Shown piece after piece: positions 26,396-35,819 of a DNA stretch of 64,000 bases. This stretch comes from Desulfospira joergensenii DSM 10085 (GTDB taxonomy: Bacteria; Desulfobacterota; Desulfobacteria; Desulfobacterales; Desulfobacteraceae): positions 248,001 to 312,000 of the forward strand of contig NZ_ATUG01000001.1 of assembly GCF_000420085.1 (NCBI RefSeq), written 5' to 3'. The notes beneath the pieces are model-generated. The model saw nothing but the letters and a program-made list of their open reading frames with translations. It did not search any database and was not told the DNA's origin. The translations under genes were made by a program, and so were the position numbers. Positions within the stretch are counted from its first letter, which is position 1. Each line of letters begins with the position of its first letter.

Positions 26396-27399
26396 TTCGC
26401 CGGACTGAAGGTCAGCCTGCGCCGCTTTTGTCCATACAGGACCTGGTCACAACCATTGCAACCGATTACGGGATTGTACGGGCGGTGAACCATATTTCCT
26501 TTGATCTGCAGCCGGGCAGGACTTTGGGGATAGTAGGCGAATCCGGAAGCGGAAAGAGCATCCTGGCCAAAAGTATTTTAAATCTTTTGCCCAAGAATGC
26601 AGACATATCCCGAAACTCCGGGATTTGGTTTGACGGCCTGGAATTAAATAAAATGAGCCCAAAGGCGATCAATGGTGTCAGGGGACAAAGGATTGCCATT
26701 ATTTTCCAGGACCCCATGTCATCCCTGAATCCGGTGATGACCATCGGCAATCAGATTGCCGAATCCCTGATCCGTCATTTGGGGATGAGAAAAAAGAGGG
26801 CCCGGAACCGTTCTGTCGAGTTGCTCAAGTCCGCGGGGATTTCCAATCCCGGGCAGCGGATCCGTCAATACCCCCATCAGCTTTCCGGAGGAATGCGCCA
26901 GAGGGTTGCCATGGCCATTGCCCTGGCCTGTGAACCGGATCTATTAATCGCGGACGAACCCACAACCGCCCTTGATGTAACGGTTCAGGCAGAGATACTC
27001 GATCTGCTGGCCCAAAGGCAGACCCAAAAAAACATGGCAATGATCCTGATCACCCATGATCTGGGCGTGGCTGCCGGAAGAGCCGATGATATTATCGTCA
27101 TCTATGCCGGCAGAATCGTTGAACAGGCTCCGGCAGACCAATTGTTTTCATTCATGCGCATGCCATACACACAAGCCCTGATGAATTCGATTCCCCGCCT
27201 TGAAAACCGGCCTCACACAAGGCTGAATTCCATTCAAGGCCGATCCCCGGACCTGACAAACCTGCCCAGGGGATGCAGCTTTGCGCCCCGCTGCCCCCAG
27301 GCGCAGCAACGATGCACCAGACAAACGCCGCCTTTATCATCCGACGACAGGCAGGATCATCTGTTTGCCTGCTGGTATCCTGTACGGGGAAGAAATTGA
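26392..27399 (+). CDS. ABC transporter ATPase, DppD type
   Basis: A 335-residue ATP-binding subunit. GTG start 26392 overlaps the dppC stop. Walker [10 protein letters not shown]-loop [10 protein letters not shown], signature LSGGMRQR, Walker [13 protein letters not shown] and the switch His (LITHDLG) are all intact. The C-terminal oligopeptide-transporter extension ends with a Cys-rich motif ([14 protein letters not shown]), which binds an iron-sulfur cluster in some relatives. Confidence 0.94.
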   Translation: MIRRTEGQPAPLLSIQDLVTTIATDYGIVRAVNHISFDLQPGRTLGIVGESGSGKSILAKSILNLLPKNADISRNSGIWFDGLELNKMSPKAINGVRGQRIAIIFQDPMSSLNPVMTIGNQIAESLIRHLGMRKKRARNRSVELLKSAGISNPGQRIRQYPHQLSGGMRQRVAMAIALACEPDLLIADEPTTALDVTVQAEILDLLAQRQTQKNMAMILITHDLGVAAGRADDIIVIYAGRIVEQAPADQLFSFMRMPYTQALMNSIPRLENRPHTRLNSIQGRSPDLTNLPRGCSFAPRCPQAQQRCTRQTPPLSSDDRQDHLFACWYPVRGRN

Positions 27400-28355
27400 T
27401 GAAAAAATATCTGCTTCAGGTAGAGGGGCTGACCATCAGGTACAATACCGGGGGCAGACAAAATACTGAGGCGATTTCAGATGTCGGTTTTACCCTTACC
27501 AGAGGAGAGACCCTGGGCCTGGTCGGCGAATCCGGATGCGGTAAATCCACCCTTGCCCGGGCCATCATGCAGCTGCCCGGGCCGGCTTCAGGCCGGATTC
27601 TTTTTACCGGTGAAGATCTGACCCAGGTCAGCAAAAAAAGGTTAAAGCGGCTAAGGCCCCGGTTTCAGATGATATTCCAGGACTCGATTTCATCACTGAA
27701 TCCCCGGCGAAAAATCATTGACATCCTGACAGCCCCCCTTGACGCCATCGGAAAGATGAGCCGGGAAGAAAAAAAACGTCGTGCCCTGGAAATGATGGTT
27801 TCTGTGGGCATTGATCCCGGGACCTGTCATCTTCGGCCCTTCCAGTTTTCCGGGGGCCAGTGCCAGCGCATCCAGATTGCCAGGGCGCTGATGCCAGAAC
27901 CGGAACTACTCATCTGCGACGAACCGGTCTCCTCCCTTGACGTCTCTGTTCAGGCACAGATCATAAACCTATTGGAGGCCTTGAGAAAAAGCCATGGACT
28001 TACCATGCTGTTCATATCCCATGATCTAGCCGTGGTGAAAAATGTCTGTGACAGGGTGGCGGTGATGTATCTTGGAAAACTTTGCGAAGAAGCCCCTTCT
28101 GAAAAGCTCTACAAAACCCATCATCACCCCTATACAAGAGCTTTGCTAAGTGCCATTCCAAATCCGGATCCGGGCCTTTTGCCATCCAGGGTGAAGATAA
28201 GAGCAGGCGAAACACCGTCACCCGTGGATCCGCCATCCGGGTGTAGGTTTCGCACCCGGTGTCCCAGGGCTGAGAAGCATTGTGCTCAAAAGGAACCGGA
28301 ATTCCATGAAATAGAACCGGGACACCGGGTGGCATGCCATTTCCCAATCCTGTGA
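27399..28355 (+). CDS. ABC transporter ATPase, DppF type
   Basis: A 318-residue second ATPase. ATG 27399 overlaps the previous stop by one base; the open frame extends to 27273 but that part lies inside dppD. Walker A GESGCGKST, Q-loop FQDSISSLNP, a signature of FSGGQCQR, Walker B LLICDEPVSSLD and switch HDLAVVKN are present, together with the C-terminal CRFRTRCPRAEKHC motif. It completes a five-gene importer. Confidence 0.94.
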   Translation: MKKYLLQVEGLTIRYNTGGRQNTEAISDVGFTLTRGETLGLVGESGCGKSTLARAIMQLPGPASGRILFTGEDLTQVSKKRLKRLRPRFQMIFQDSISSLNPRRKIIDILTAPLDAIGKMSREEKKRRALEMMVSVGIDPGTCHLRPFQFSGGQCQRIQIARALMPEPELLICDEPVSSLDVSVQAQIINLLEALRKSHGLTMLFISHDLAVVKNVCDRVAVMYLGKLCEEAPSEKLYKTHHHPYTRALLSAIPNPDPGLLPSRVKIRAGETPSPVDPPSGCRFRTRCPRAEKHCAQKEPEFHEIEPGHRVACHFPIL

Positions 28356-28381
28356 CCCCAATAGCGTATAGGAAAAAATGA

Positions 28382-29689
28382 ATGGAAACCATTCCCTCTT
28401 TTGAAACCCTGGCGGAAAAGTTCCTGGGAACAGGTTTTCCCCCTCATTTATCCGGAGCCGTTTCTCTGGCTGAACTGCCACCGGATACCCAGGGGTTTGT
28501 CCTTCGCGTCCTGGATCTTATGAAACGATCCAAATATTGTCTGACAGAGTTCAACCCCGTTCTCCTCCGCTGGTTGTCCGTAACGATCCCGGGCATACTG
28601 CCCGGAGCATGGGGGGGACGTATTCCCCCTATTACCGCGTCGGCCCGCCACAGAAAACTCGACGATTATCTTGCCGGACAAGACTTTGGCCCCAATAAGG
28701 GACAAAACATTTTCGTGGATATGGGGTGCGGTTTTCCGCCTTTGACAACGGCCGATACGGCGGGCAGGTTCCCGGGGTGGAAAATCTATGGTGTGGACCG
28801 GTCCTTTGCCGATTATGTTGTATACGATACCAGGGGGAATTACGCATGTTTTAGCCGGGAGGGTGAGTTCCTTTATTTTCAACCATCAATGGACCTTGCC
28901 GTGCGGGCCCGATACTCGGACCCCAGGGGCACAAAAAACCGATTCAACCAACTTTTTACGGATCTTCTTCCTCTGCTCCGAAACATCAATATCCGAACCT
29001 CCGAAACCGTGGAAAAGGATGGAAACAAGCTGATTCATCATCATATCTTAGATTTCGAAACCCGCAACCTCAGGTTCATAAAATCGGATATAATGGATCT
29101 CAAGCCCATGGCAGCCAAGGTTTTTCGATGTATGAATGTTTTTGTCTATTTCACCCGCGATATCAAAAAAAAAGTGCTGGGGCAGATCAAAAATCATTTA
29201 AAGAATAAGGGTCTTGCGATCATCGGAACCAACAGTTTTGGTATACAGTCCAGATATGCGGTCTATAAAAAGGAAAGTAACGGTTTATTCCTTCGTGAAT
29301 TTGCTTTCAGCCTGGATAATCTGGGGCATATATCCCTGATGCCCTGGTTTACCGTCCATGGAAATGACCCTGAAGCAATTCTGCTGGCAAAACTGTCCCA
29401 CACAATCCGTTCCCACGCCTGCTTCTGGGCACAATTCAGCAGACATCTGGATCAATTGATGGAATCCCACGGATTCTGCAAGCGCAAACCCGACGGATTT
29501 TTACATTTTCCAAACCAGGAGATGCTGCCCAATGACTTCCTGGAAAAGAATGGTCTGGTGTGGCGGGAGATGGAGGAAAAAGGCTATACAAAAGGGACTA
29601 TAGATGTCCTTTCAAAGGCCGGGTATGAGGCATGGATAAATTCGGCCGGTGATATTGCGATCCAGCCTCCTGTCGGGGCCTTGTCGTAA
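28382..29689 (+). CDS. Unrecognised SAM-dependent methyltransferase-like protein linked to the importer
   Basis: A 435-residue protein, 26 bp after dppF in the same direction. A Rossmann methyltransferase core is visible: motif I NIFVDMGCGFPPLTTAD (about 109-125), the acidic end of strand 2 in WKIYGVDRS, a motif IV-like VFRCMNVFVYF, and post-motif QIKNHLKNKGLAIIGTN. The N-terminal 100 residues and the C-terminal 130 are not recognised. It could modify the transported compound, or make or modify a small-molecule ligand. It is neither CheR nor a known nicotianamine-synthase-type enzyme by eye. Its constant linkage to the importer would be the key test of function. Confidence 0.65.
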   Translation: METIPSFETLAEKFLGTGFPPHLSGAVSLAELPPDTQGFVLRVLDLMKRSKYCLTEFNPVLLRWLSVTIPGILPGAWGGRIPPITASARHRKLDDYLAGQDFGPNKGQNIFVDMGCGFPPLTTADTAGRFPGWKIYGVDRSFADYVVYDTRGNYACFSREGEFLYFQPSMDLAVRARYSDPRGTKNRFNQLFTDLLPLLRNINIRTSETVEKDGNKLIHHHILDFETRNLRFIKSDIMDLKPMAAKVFRCMNVFVYFTRDIKKKVLGQIKNHLKNKGLAIIGTNSFGIQSRYAVYKKESNGLFLREFAFSLDNLGHISLMPWFTVHGNDPEAILLAKLSHTIRSHACFWAQFSRHLDQLMESHGFCKRKPDGFLHFPNQEMLPNDFLEKNGLVWREMEEKGYTKGTIDVLSKAGYEAWINSAGDIAIQPPVGALS

Positions 29690-30035
29690 CCGGGATACGG
29701 TATGACACGGAATCGATGCCCCTTTACATTACTTTTATCCAAGAACCTTGGTATGTATTGCACGGTCCCCAATAACCCATTGGCCGATAATGGAATCCAG
29801 GCCAATTTTTAAAACCATATCAACAAACAGGATTGATACCGGATTTTCGCTGGGCTCTGATTTTCAGATTTTCAAATTATACAAAGGAAAAAAGACTGCG
29901 CCGTCTCGCCTATTATTAAACCTTTTCATTTGGTTACAGCTAAGATATAGTCTGAAGCATTGATCGTTTTGACTCTGTATTTTTTAACGAAACCCCTTAT
30001 TACGAAATCCTGCTTTAATAATTTAGGAGACTACG
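29690..30035. other. Intergenic region with no gene seen
   Basis: An AT-rich 346-bp gap between the methyltransferase and chemoreceptor genes. There is no clear terminator and no convincing frame. The right end holds the chemoreceptor RBS (TAGGAGACTACG) and probably its promoter. Confidence 0.4.
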
Positions 30036-32046
30036 ATGCTTAAATCCATCCGGGCAAAACTGCTCATCTTTTCCTTTTCACTCATACTGGTTGCAGTGGT
30101 TCCCGTTGTCATGGCCGTGAACGTGCAGATCAACAAGTCCTTCCGGGAAACCTATCTTGACAACGTGGCCCAGCAGGTCAAGGGTATCGAAGAAATGCTT
30201 GAAGTCTTTTACGATGATCTTGACCGGAACCTCGATACTTTTGCTACTCATTCAAAAATCATGCAGGCGGACAGCAGCGTTACGAGTTACGCAAAAACCA
30301 CTGAGAAAACCGCCATGACACCCTCTGAGAACGGCGGTATCGAACAACAGATTTATGAGGAATTTGACAATTACTAAAAAAAACCACCCCGGCACCATGT
30401 ACGTGTATATGGGGACTGAAGACGGCGGCTACATTCAGTGGCCGGAGACCAGCGTACACAAGGGATATGACCCCAAGAAAAAAGGTTGGTATACCATTGC
30501 ACTGTCCGAAAACGGTAAAATCCTACGGACCGATCCGTACACCGACAGCATCAGCGGATCCACCATCGTCAGCAATGTGAGGTCATTTAAAGACAAAAGC
30601 GGCAGGGTTTACGGAACAATCGGACTGGACGTCACCTCGGATAAACTGGCTGAAATCATGAAAGGCGTCAAGATCGGAAAAACCGGTTACGCCATGATGC
30701 TGCATAAAAAAGGATTGATCCTGGCAGACCCCAAAAATGCCGATAATAACCAGAAATTTGTGAAAGACGCCGGTATTGACAAACTGGAAACCGTTCTGGA
30801 AAAGAAAAAAGCAGATTTTGACACCCGGATCAGCGGCACGGTCTATCACGTCAATTCATTCCAGTCGGACAAAACCGACTGGGTTGTCGTTATTCTCATC
30901 GAAAAAGCAGAATTGTCTGAAGTATCCGCCTCCATCCAAAAAGTTATTCTGGGAATCACGGCCCTGGTTCTTGTGGTGATCGGAGCCGCAACCTTCTTCA
31001 TCTCCGGCAGGGTTGTCCGCCCCATCAATCAGATGGTGGACGGGCTGAAAGACATTGCCCAGGGAGAAGGAGACCTGACCATGCGGCTGACTGCTAAATC
31101 CAGTGACGAAATCGGGGAGATGGCCAAATGGTTCAATACCTTTGTTGAAAAACTCCAGGGTATCATAGCCGGTGTTGCAGGAAATTCAGATGAACTGAAC
31201 ACTTCTTCTTCCGCCTTATTGACCATTGCCGGCCAAGTTTCCCAAGGGGCGGACAAAATGGCAGAGAAATCCAATTCCGTGGCAGCCGCAGCAGAGGAAA
31301 TGAGTGCCAATATGGCTTCGGTGGCCTCTGCAGTTGAGCAGTCGTCCACCAATATCGGCATGGTTTCGGCAGCAGCTGAAGAGATGAACGCCACCATAAA
31401 TGAAATTGCCGGCAACACTGAAAAAACGAGGCTCACCAGTAACGAAGCAGTGGACCGGACCCGCAAGGCCTCTAAAAAAATCGATACGCTGAACCGATCC
31501 GCCAGGCAAATCGGCGATGTGGTTGAAACCATCAATGATATTTCCGAACAAACCAACCTGCTTGCATTAAATGCGACCATTGAAGCGGCAAGGGCTGGTG
31601 ATGCCGGCAAGGGCTTTGCTGTTGTCGCCGGTGAAATAAAGGAACTGGCCACACAGACGGCTGAAGCTACACTGGAAATAAAAAATCAGATCCAGGGCGT
31701 CCAAGAGGCCACCCGGGAAACCGTTGCGGAAATCGAAGGGGTCACAACAGATATCTCGAGCGTCAATGAAATGATTGATACAGTGGCCGCCGCCGTGGAA
31801 GAACAGTCGGTCACGACAAAGGAAATTGCCACGAATGTCAGCCAGGCTGCTCAGGGCATCCAGGAGGTCACGGAGAACCTCACCCAAACCTCAACGGTGG
31901 CGAATGATATTGCAGAGGATATAAACGAAGTGAACCAGTCGGTTTCCCTTTTGTCGGAAAACAGCACTGAAATCGACACCAGTGCTGCCAGCCTGAGCGA
32001 CCTATCCGCAAAACTGAAAAAAACCGTGACACAGTTTAAAGTATAG
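30036..32046 (+). CDS. Methyl-accepting chemotaxis protein, interrupted by a +1 frameshift
   Basis: A chemoreceptor: N-terminal membrane helix ([19 protein letters not shown]), periplasmic dCache sensor, second helix ([19 protein letters not shown]), HAMP domain, and a cytoplasmic signalling domain with the hairpin tip [20 protein letters not shown]. Frame 0 runs from ATG 30036 to TAA 30375-30377 (113 codons); the rest is in frame +1 from 30376 to TAG 32044-32046. Dropping one base (T30375, before a run of eight A) gives a continuous dCache sequence: EEFDNY then [13 protein letters not shown]. Everything else is intact, so the break is recent, a sequencing error at the A-run, or recoded. Total coding length would be about 669 residues. 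Confidence 0.88.
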
Positions 32047-32084
32047 GGTTCGCATTCGGGTTTGCCCAAAGATCGTTTCCTCAT

Positions 32085-32104
32085 GCCTGGCAAATTTGCC
32101 AGGC
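32085..32104 (+). terminator. Palindromic terminator candidate after the chemoreceptor
   Basis: GCCTGGCAAATTTGCCAGGC is a perfect 20-bp palindrome, followed 8 nt later by TTTTT. It lies 38 bp past the chemoreceptor stop. Confidence 0.7.
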
Positions 32105-32190
32105 AAAGCACTCTTTTTAAGCAACAAAGATTACAGGGAGAGTTGGGATTCGTTTCTGTACATCCTTGCTGATTGGGCTCTTTTGGACTT

Positions 32191-32262
32191 GTGACAATGT
32201 TGAACAAGGGATTGGAAACACTGAGAAAAGATGGAATAGTCGAGAAATACATCAACAAGTGA
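32191..32262 (+). pseudogene. Remnant of an amino-acid-type solute-binding protein C-terminus
   Basis: The frame reads VTMLNKGLETLRKDGIVEKY followed by INK and TGA (32260-32262). The pattern of N/K-G-LE-LR-DG-x2-K resembles the final helix of SBP_bac_3 periplasmic proteins, where it precedes the stop. Nothing upstream continues the gene, so it is a relic of about 24 codons. Confidence 0.4.
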
Positions 32263-32350
32263 TGATAACCCAAGTTATCCTTTCAAAGTCAGAATTACTA
32301 TCGGTTTTTTGCTGAACTCAACCGACCGGGAAATTTCCGGTGCAAAGAAA

Positions 32351-32386
32351 AAGGCAAAAACCGGGGATTATTACGGTTTTTGCCTT
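32351..32386 (-). terminator. Hairpin terminator candidate downstream of dfx
   Basis: AAGGCAAAAACCG (32351-32363) and CGGTTTTTGCCTT (32374-32386) pair perfectly around a 10-nt loop. On the minus strand the exit side is TTTCTTTG, which suits a terminator for the rbr-dfx transcript, though it lies 138 bp past the dfx stop. Confidence 0.5.
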
Positions 32387-32405
32387 CTAGCTTATCTAAA
32401 CTTGG

Positions 32406-32515
32406 ACAAAAATTTGCCCAGATACAAGGCGCAATGTCTTCTGAAACCGGAGTGTACTGCAGTACATGAGGATTTCAGAAGACTGAAGCAACGCCCGATA
32501 TGGGTGAATTTTTGT
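32406..32515. repeat. REP-like nested palindrome, about 110 bp
   Basis: Outer arms ACAAAAATTTGCCCA (32406-32420) and TGGGTGAATTTTTGT (32501-32515) pair at 13 of 15 positions; middle arms GTCTTCTGAAA (32436-32446) and TTTCAGAAGAC (32473-32483) pair perfectly; the centre is the perfect palindrome TGTACTGCAGTACA (32453-32466). The subsequence CCAGATACAAGGCGC (32418-32432) recurs with one change at 61465-61479. It lies beside the 3' end of dfx and encodes no protein. Confidence 0.75.
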
Positions 32516-32523
32516 TTAAGCGG

Positions 32524-32904
32524 CTAATACTCCCAAAGCCCGTGCAGATTACAATACTCCCTGGCCGTAACCTTATCGGCGTCGGTCTTGAATGTCGCCT
32601 CCGGCGCATCGGTGGGTTCCAGGAATTTCCTCTGGATCAGGGTGCCGTTTTCAGTGACCAGCTCAATCCACTGGATATAATGTTCCGGGGTCATGGGATG
32701 GGCCACGGAACCGACCTTGACCAGGTAGCCGCCGTCGATTTTTTCCACCACCGGGACATGCTTTTCCTGGGCTGCATCCACGGTATTGGCCACCAGTCTG
32801 TCCATGGCCTGGCCACAGCACATGACCGGGGGTTTTTCCCCGTGAAGAACCTGAACGATGTTGCCGCATTTTTCACATTTATAGACGCCGTATTTTTCTG
32901 CCAT
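32524..32904 (-). CDS. dfx: Desulfoferrodoxin (superoxide reductase, class I)
   Basis: Reduces superoxide to hydrogen peroxide in the cytoplasm of anaerobes, using rubredoxin as donor. Its 126 residues hold the N-terminal desulforedoxin iron site (Cys10, Cys13, Cys29, Cys30) and the catalytic non-haem iron site (His49, His69, His75, Cys118, His121), with the conserved EKHVPV (47-52) loop. This is the two-iron class. It lies 46 bp downstream of rbr on the same strand, so the two form a small oxidative-stress operon in which rubrerythrin removes the peroxide made here. Confidence 0.96.
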   Translation of the reverse strand: MAEKYGVYKCEKCGNIVQVLHGEKPPVMCCGQAMDRLVANTVDAAQEKHVPVVEKIDGGYLVKVGSVAHPMTPEHYIQWIELVTENGTLIQRKFLEPTDAPEATFKTDADKVTAREYCNLHGLWEY

Positions 32905-32950
32905 TCTTTTTTCCTCCTAAATTGATGTAATTCACATTTGGTTAAAAAAA

Positions 32951-33529
32951 TTAGTAGTTTTCAGGCTTTAATTCAAAATGGGCCCGGGCATGGGCACAGG
33001 CCGGACAGACCTCGGGAGCCTCCGGTCCTTCATGGTTGTATCCGCAGTTCCGGCACCGCCATTTCACATTCATGTCCCGTTTGAATACTCTCCCCTCTTT
33101 AATATTTTCCATGAGGGCAAGGTATCTTTGCTCATGGTAAAGCTCAGCCACGGCAATGGATTCAAAGGTCTTGGCGATATCCTCGAATCCTTCCTCCCTG
33201 GCGGTTGCGGCAAATTCAGGATACATGGTGGTGTACTCATAATTTTCTCCACCTGCGGCCTCTTTGAGGTTTTCCATGGTGGTTCCGATGGTTCCCGCGG
33301 GAAAAGCCGCCGTGATTTCCAGTTCAGCTCCGGATTTCAGATACTTGAACAGTCTTTTGGCATGCTCTTTTTCGTGATTTGCGGTTTCCTCAAAAATAGA
33401 CTGAATCTGGACGTATCCTTCTTTTTTGGCCTGGGAAGCAAAATATGTGTACCGGTTTCTGGCCTGGGATTCCCCTGCAAATCCTTTGAGCAGGTTCTGT
33501 TCAGTCTGACTTCCTTGTAGTTCTGCCAT
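32951..33529 (-). CDS. rbr: Rubrerythrin
   Basis: A peroxidase of 192 residues. The N-terminal ferritin-like four-helix bundle has the diiron ligands in the GFAGESQARNRYTYF, ETANHEKEHAKRLF and SIAVAELYHEQRYLALM segments. The C-terminal rubredoxin-like iron site is CRNCGYNHEGPEAPEVCPAC. Length matches classical rubrerythrin. RBS AGGAGG. First gene of the rbr-dfx pair; the long region upstream probably holds its promoter. Confidence 0.97.
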   Translation of the reverse strand: MAELQGSQTEQNLLKGFAGESQARNRYTYFASQAKKEGYVQIQSIFEETANHEKEHAKRLFKYLKSGAELEITAAFPAGTIGTTMENLKEAAGGENYEYTTMYPEFAATAREEGFEDIAKTFESIAVAELYHEQRYLALMENIKEGRVFKRDMNVKWRCRNCGYNHEGPEAPEVCPACAHARAHFELKPENY

Positions 33530-33950
33530 TTATCCTCCTTTCTTTTGGATTGAATTGATAATTTGATTCTTGTACTGATCTTCCGGGACAATCTGCTCTG
33601 AACAACATGTCCTGATCATTTTCAGTTATCAGCAAGCATCGTGCCTGACTCTCTTTTTCAGGTAAAAAAATGATTGCCCTGCGGATACCGGCTTTCTTGA
33701 TCCGGGAAGGGGAAACTTCCGGATCTTTGTCTGCCCCGTTCAGATTCAAAAACAGCCTTGAAACAATACCGTCCGACACAATTTTGTATCAGAATAGCTG
33801 CCCTCCGGCTGATTGACATTGTGATTCCCATAGACTACAAGATCTAAGAAACGGAATTTTAAAAGATCTTTGGTTTGGAATCTGTGAAATAATTTCACGC
33901 CACATACTACCGCGTATTTATGAAACCTGCAACCCGCGAAGGAGGATATG
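33530..33950. promoter_or_regulatory. Divergent promoter region of rbr and the DsrE-like gene
   Basis: A 421-bp region between two divergent starts. Some open frames cross it but none has a good RBS or protein-like composition. No clear PerR or Fur box could be fixed by eye. Confidence 0.4.
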
Positions 33951-34298
33951 ATGAAAAAATTTGCCCTGTTTGTGTTCAACGGCGATCCCATGTGTTTTAT
34001 CCACGTGCTCTTGAATGGGCTCGATATGAAAGAGAAAGGCCATGCCCCCAAAATCATCCTGGAGGGGGCCAGCGTCAAGCTGATCCCGGAACTGGTAAAG
34101 CCGGATCATCCCCTGAACAAGCTCTGGGCCAAAGCCCTGGCCCAGGATATCGTGGAAGGGGTTTGCAAGGCCTGTTCCGCCAAACTGGGAACCCTGGAGG
34201 ATGCAAAAAGCCAGGGACTGACACTCCTGGACGACATGGCCGGCCACCCCGCCATGGCCGGGTACGAGGCAGACGGATTTCAGATCATCACGTTTTAA
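33951..34298 (+). CDS. DsrE-like small cytoplasmic protein
   Basis: A 115-residue protein with a DsrE-fold N-terminus (MKKFALFVFNGDPMCFIHVL), the GASVKLI strand, and two Cys in the VCKACSAK motif; the pattern IILEGASV and the end YEADGFQIITF fit the small DsrE-like family of anaerobes. ATG 33951 is favoured over 33948 because GGAGG then lies 5 nt away. Function unknown; relatives relay sulfur or act in redox sensing, and the paired Cys would allow that. It is divergent from rbr and followed by a strong terminator. Confidence 0.8.
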   Translation: MKKFALFVFNGDPMCFIHVLLNGLDMKEKGHAPKIILEGASVKLIPELVKPDHPLNKLWAKALAQDIVEGVCKACSAKLGTLEDAKSQGLTLLDDMAGHPAMAGYEADGFQIITF

Positions 34299-34620
34299 AG
34301 AACCCAGCCCCTCGGATATATGAATGCTGCCAAAGCCTCCGGTCATGCCGGGGGGCTTTGGCAGCACAAGACCGGGTTTCCTATAATGAAAAAACTAAAA
34401 AATAGGCAAACCGCTCCTTCTGGGTAATAAATCATTTAATTTGCGTCATTCTGTCTTCAAAACATTTAAAATAAAGGGAAATTGAATAATATTATAAAGC
34501 ATTCGCTGAATCCTTCCTCCTGCCGAACCTGGAATAAAGTTGACAAAAAGCAAACTTTGGCGTAATTCATGGCCATTTTTGTACTGATGTATCAATACGC
34601 TGAAGATAAAGGAGAATCGG
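34299..34620 (+). promoter_or_regulatory. Regulatory region of the TRAP/hydroxyacid operon
   Basis: After the terminator, the 250 bp before dctP hold no gene. TTGACA at 34540-34545 with a poor -10 (TAATTC, 34563-34568) is a weak promoter candidate. The RBS AAAGGAG lies just before the start. Confidence 0.4.
34326..34366 (+). terminator. Terminator of the DsrE-like gene
   Basis: GCTGCCAAAGCC pairs with GGCTTTGGCAGC, and the inner CCGG/CCGG extends the stem. The hairpin lies about 28 bp past the stop. The T run after it is weak. Confidence 0.65.
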
Positions 34621-35658
34621 ATGAAAAAAAACGTAAAAAAACTGGGTGTGCTGACCGGGCTGATTGTCTTGCTGACCTTGGGCTCCGGATCCCTGTTTCC
34701 CGTATTTGCCGGGAAGGTTAAATTCGGCCATGTGGCTCCCCCTTTCCACGGACAGGCCAAGGGAGTGGATGCCTTTGCCGCATATGTAAAGGAAAAAACC
34801 AAGGGCAGAATCGACATTGCCGCCTTTCCCTCGGGACAGCTCGGAGGGGAACGATCCATGGCCGAACAGGTCCAGTCCGGAACCCTTCAGATCGCCACCC
34901 TGACCACGGCGGTTCTCCAGAACTTTGTGCCCCAGTGCTCCGTTCTGGACATGCCCTTTATCTTCCCGGACCGGAAGACCGCCTATGCCACCCTGGACGA
35001 CCCCGAGGTCCAGGAAAAGATCTTTGCCTATTTCCCTAAAAAAGGATTCACGGCCATTGGATGGACCGAAAACGAGATCCGGGATTTCACCAACAACCAG
35101 CGGCCGGTAAGAACACCGGAAGATATAAAGGGCCTCAAGGTGAGGGTCATGAATTCCCCGGCCTACCTGGATACCTTTAAACAACTTGGGGCATCCCCGG
35201 TAGCCATCCCCTTTCCCGAGACCTACAATGCCCTCCAGACCGGAGTGATCGACGCCCAGGAAAATCCACTCCTGACCTCCATTCTCATGAAGTTCACCGA
35301 GGTGACCCAGTACGTCACCAAAACCCAGCACTGCCTCACCGAATGCATCATCGTGGTGAGCCCCGATTACTGGGCCACCCTGTCCAAGGCAGACCGCCGG
35401 ATCTTCAGGGAAGCCGCCAAACTGGCCATTGAGACCAACAGGAGCGTCAACGCAGGCCTTCACCAGTCCCTGCCCAAATCCAATATCTCCATTGCCGACT
35501 ATGCCAGGAAGAACGATATCGAGATCATTGAACTGACCCGGGAGGAAAGACAGGCTTTCAGGACGGCCATGACCCCGGTCTGGAACAAGTACCGGAAAAA
35601 AATCGGTGACGATCTTTTTGATTTCATACTGAAAAAAATCGAAGCCCACACCCTGTGA
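34621..35658 (+). CDS. dctP: TRAP transporter solute-binding protein (DctP family)
   Basis: A 345-residue periplasmic receptor of a tripartite ATP-independent importer of organic acids. The signal peptide spans residues 1-30 (LGVLTGLIVLLTLGSGSLFP). Mature family signatures: KVKFGHVAPPFHGQAKG, FPSGQLGGERSMAEQVQSG, and GLKVRVMNSPAYLD, whose Arg forms the carboxylate salt bridge in the family. The operon context (2-hydroxyacid oxidase and LarA racemase) suggests lactate, glycolate or a longer 2-hydroxy acid as ligand. Confidence 0.92.
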   Translation: MKKNVKKLGVLTGLIVLLTLGSGSLFPVFAGKVKFGHVAPPFHGQAKGVDAFAAYVKEKTKGRIDIAAFPSGQLGGERSMAEQVQSGTLQIATLTTAVLQNFVPQCSVLDMPFIFPDRKTAYATLDDPEVQEKIFAYFPKKGFTAIGWTENEIRDFTNNQRPVRTPEDIKGLKVRVMNSPAYLDTFKQLGASPVAIPFPETYNALQTGVIDAQENPLLTSILMKFTEVTQYVTKTQHCLTECIIVVSPDYWATLSKADRRIFREAAKLAIETNRSVNAGLHQSLPKSNISIADYARKNDIEIIELTREERQAFRTAMTPVWNKYRKKIGDDLFDFILKKIEAHTL

Positions 35659-35819
35659 AGCGAAAAAAGCTCGAACAGCGGGATCAGCGGGAAAAGAATG
35701 AATTGTATTGCCATGGAGTACAGGAGATCAGGGGTCGGTCACAGACCGGGCTGACCCTTGATACTATTCCGGCCGGGGACATACATTCCGGCCATTTGTC
35801 TGTTTAGGAGATTTTTAAA

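Noticed and set aside
30355-30384. Programmed -1 frameshifting at the A-run of the chemoreceptor
   Set aside because: The stop TAA comes before the A-run in frame 0, so a -1 slip would happen too late; only a +1 shift restores the frame.
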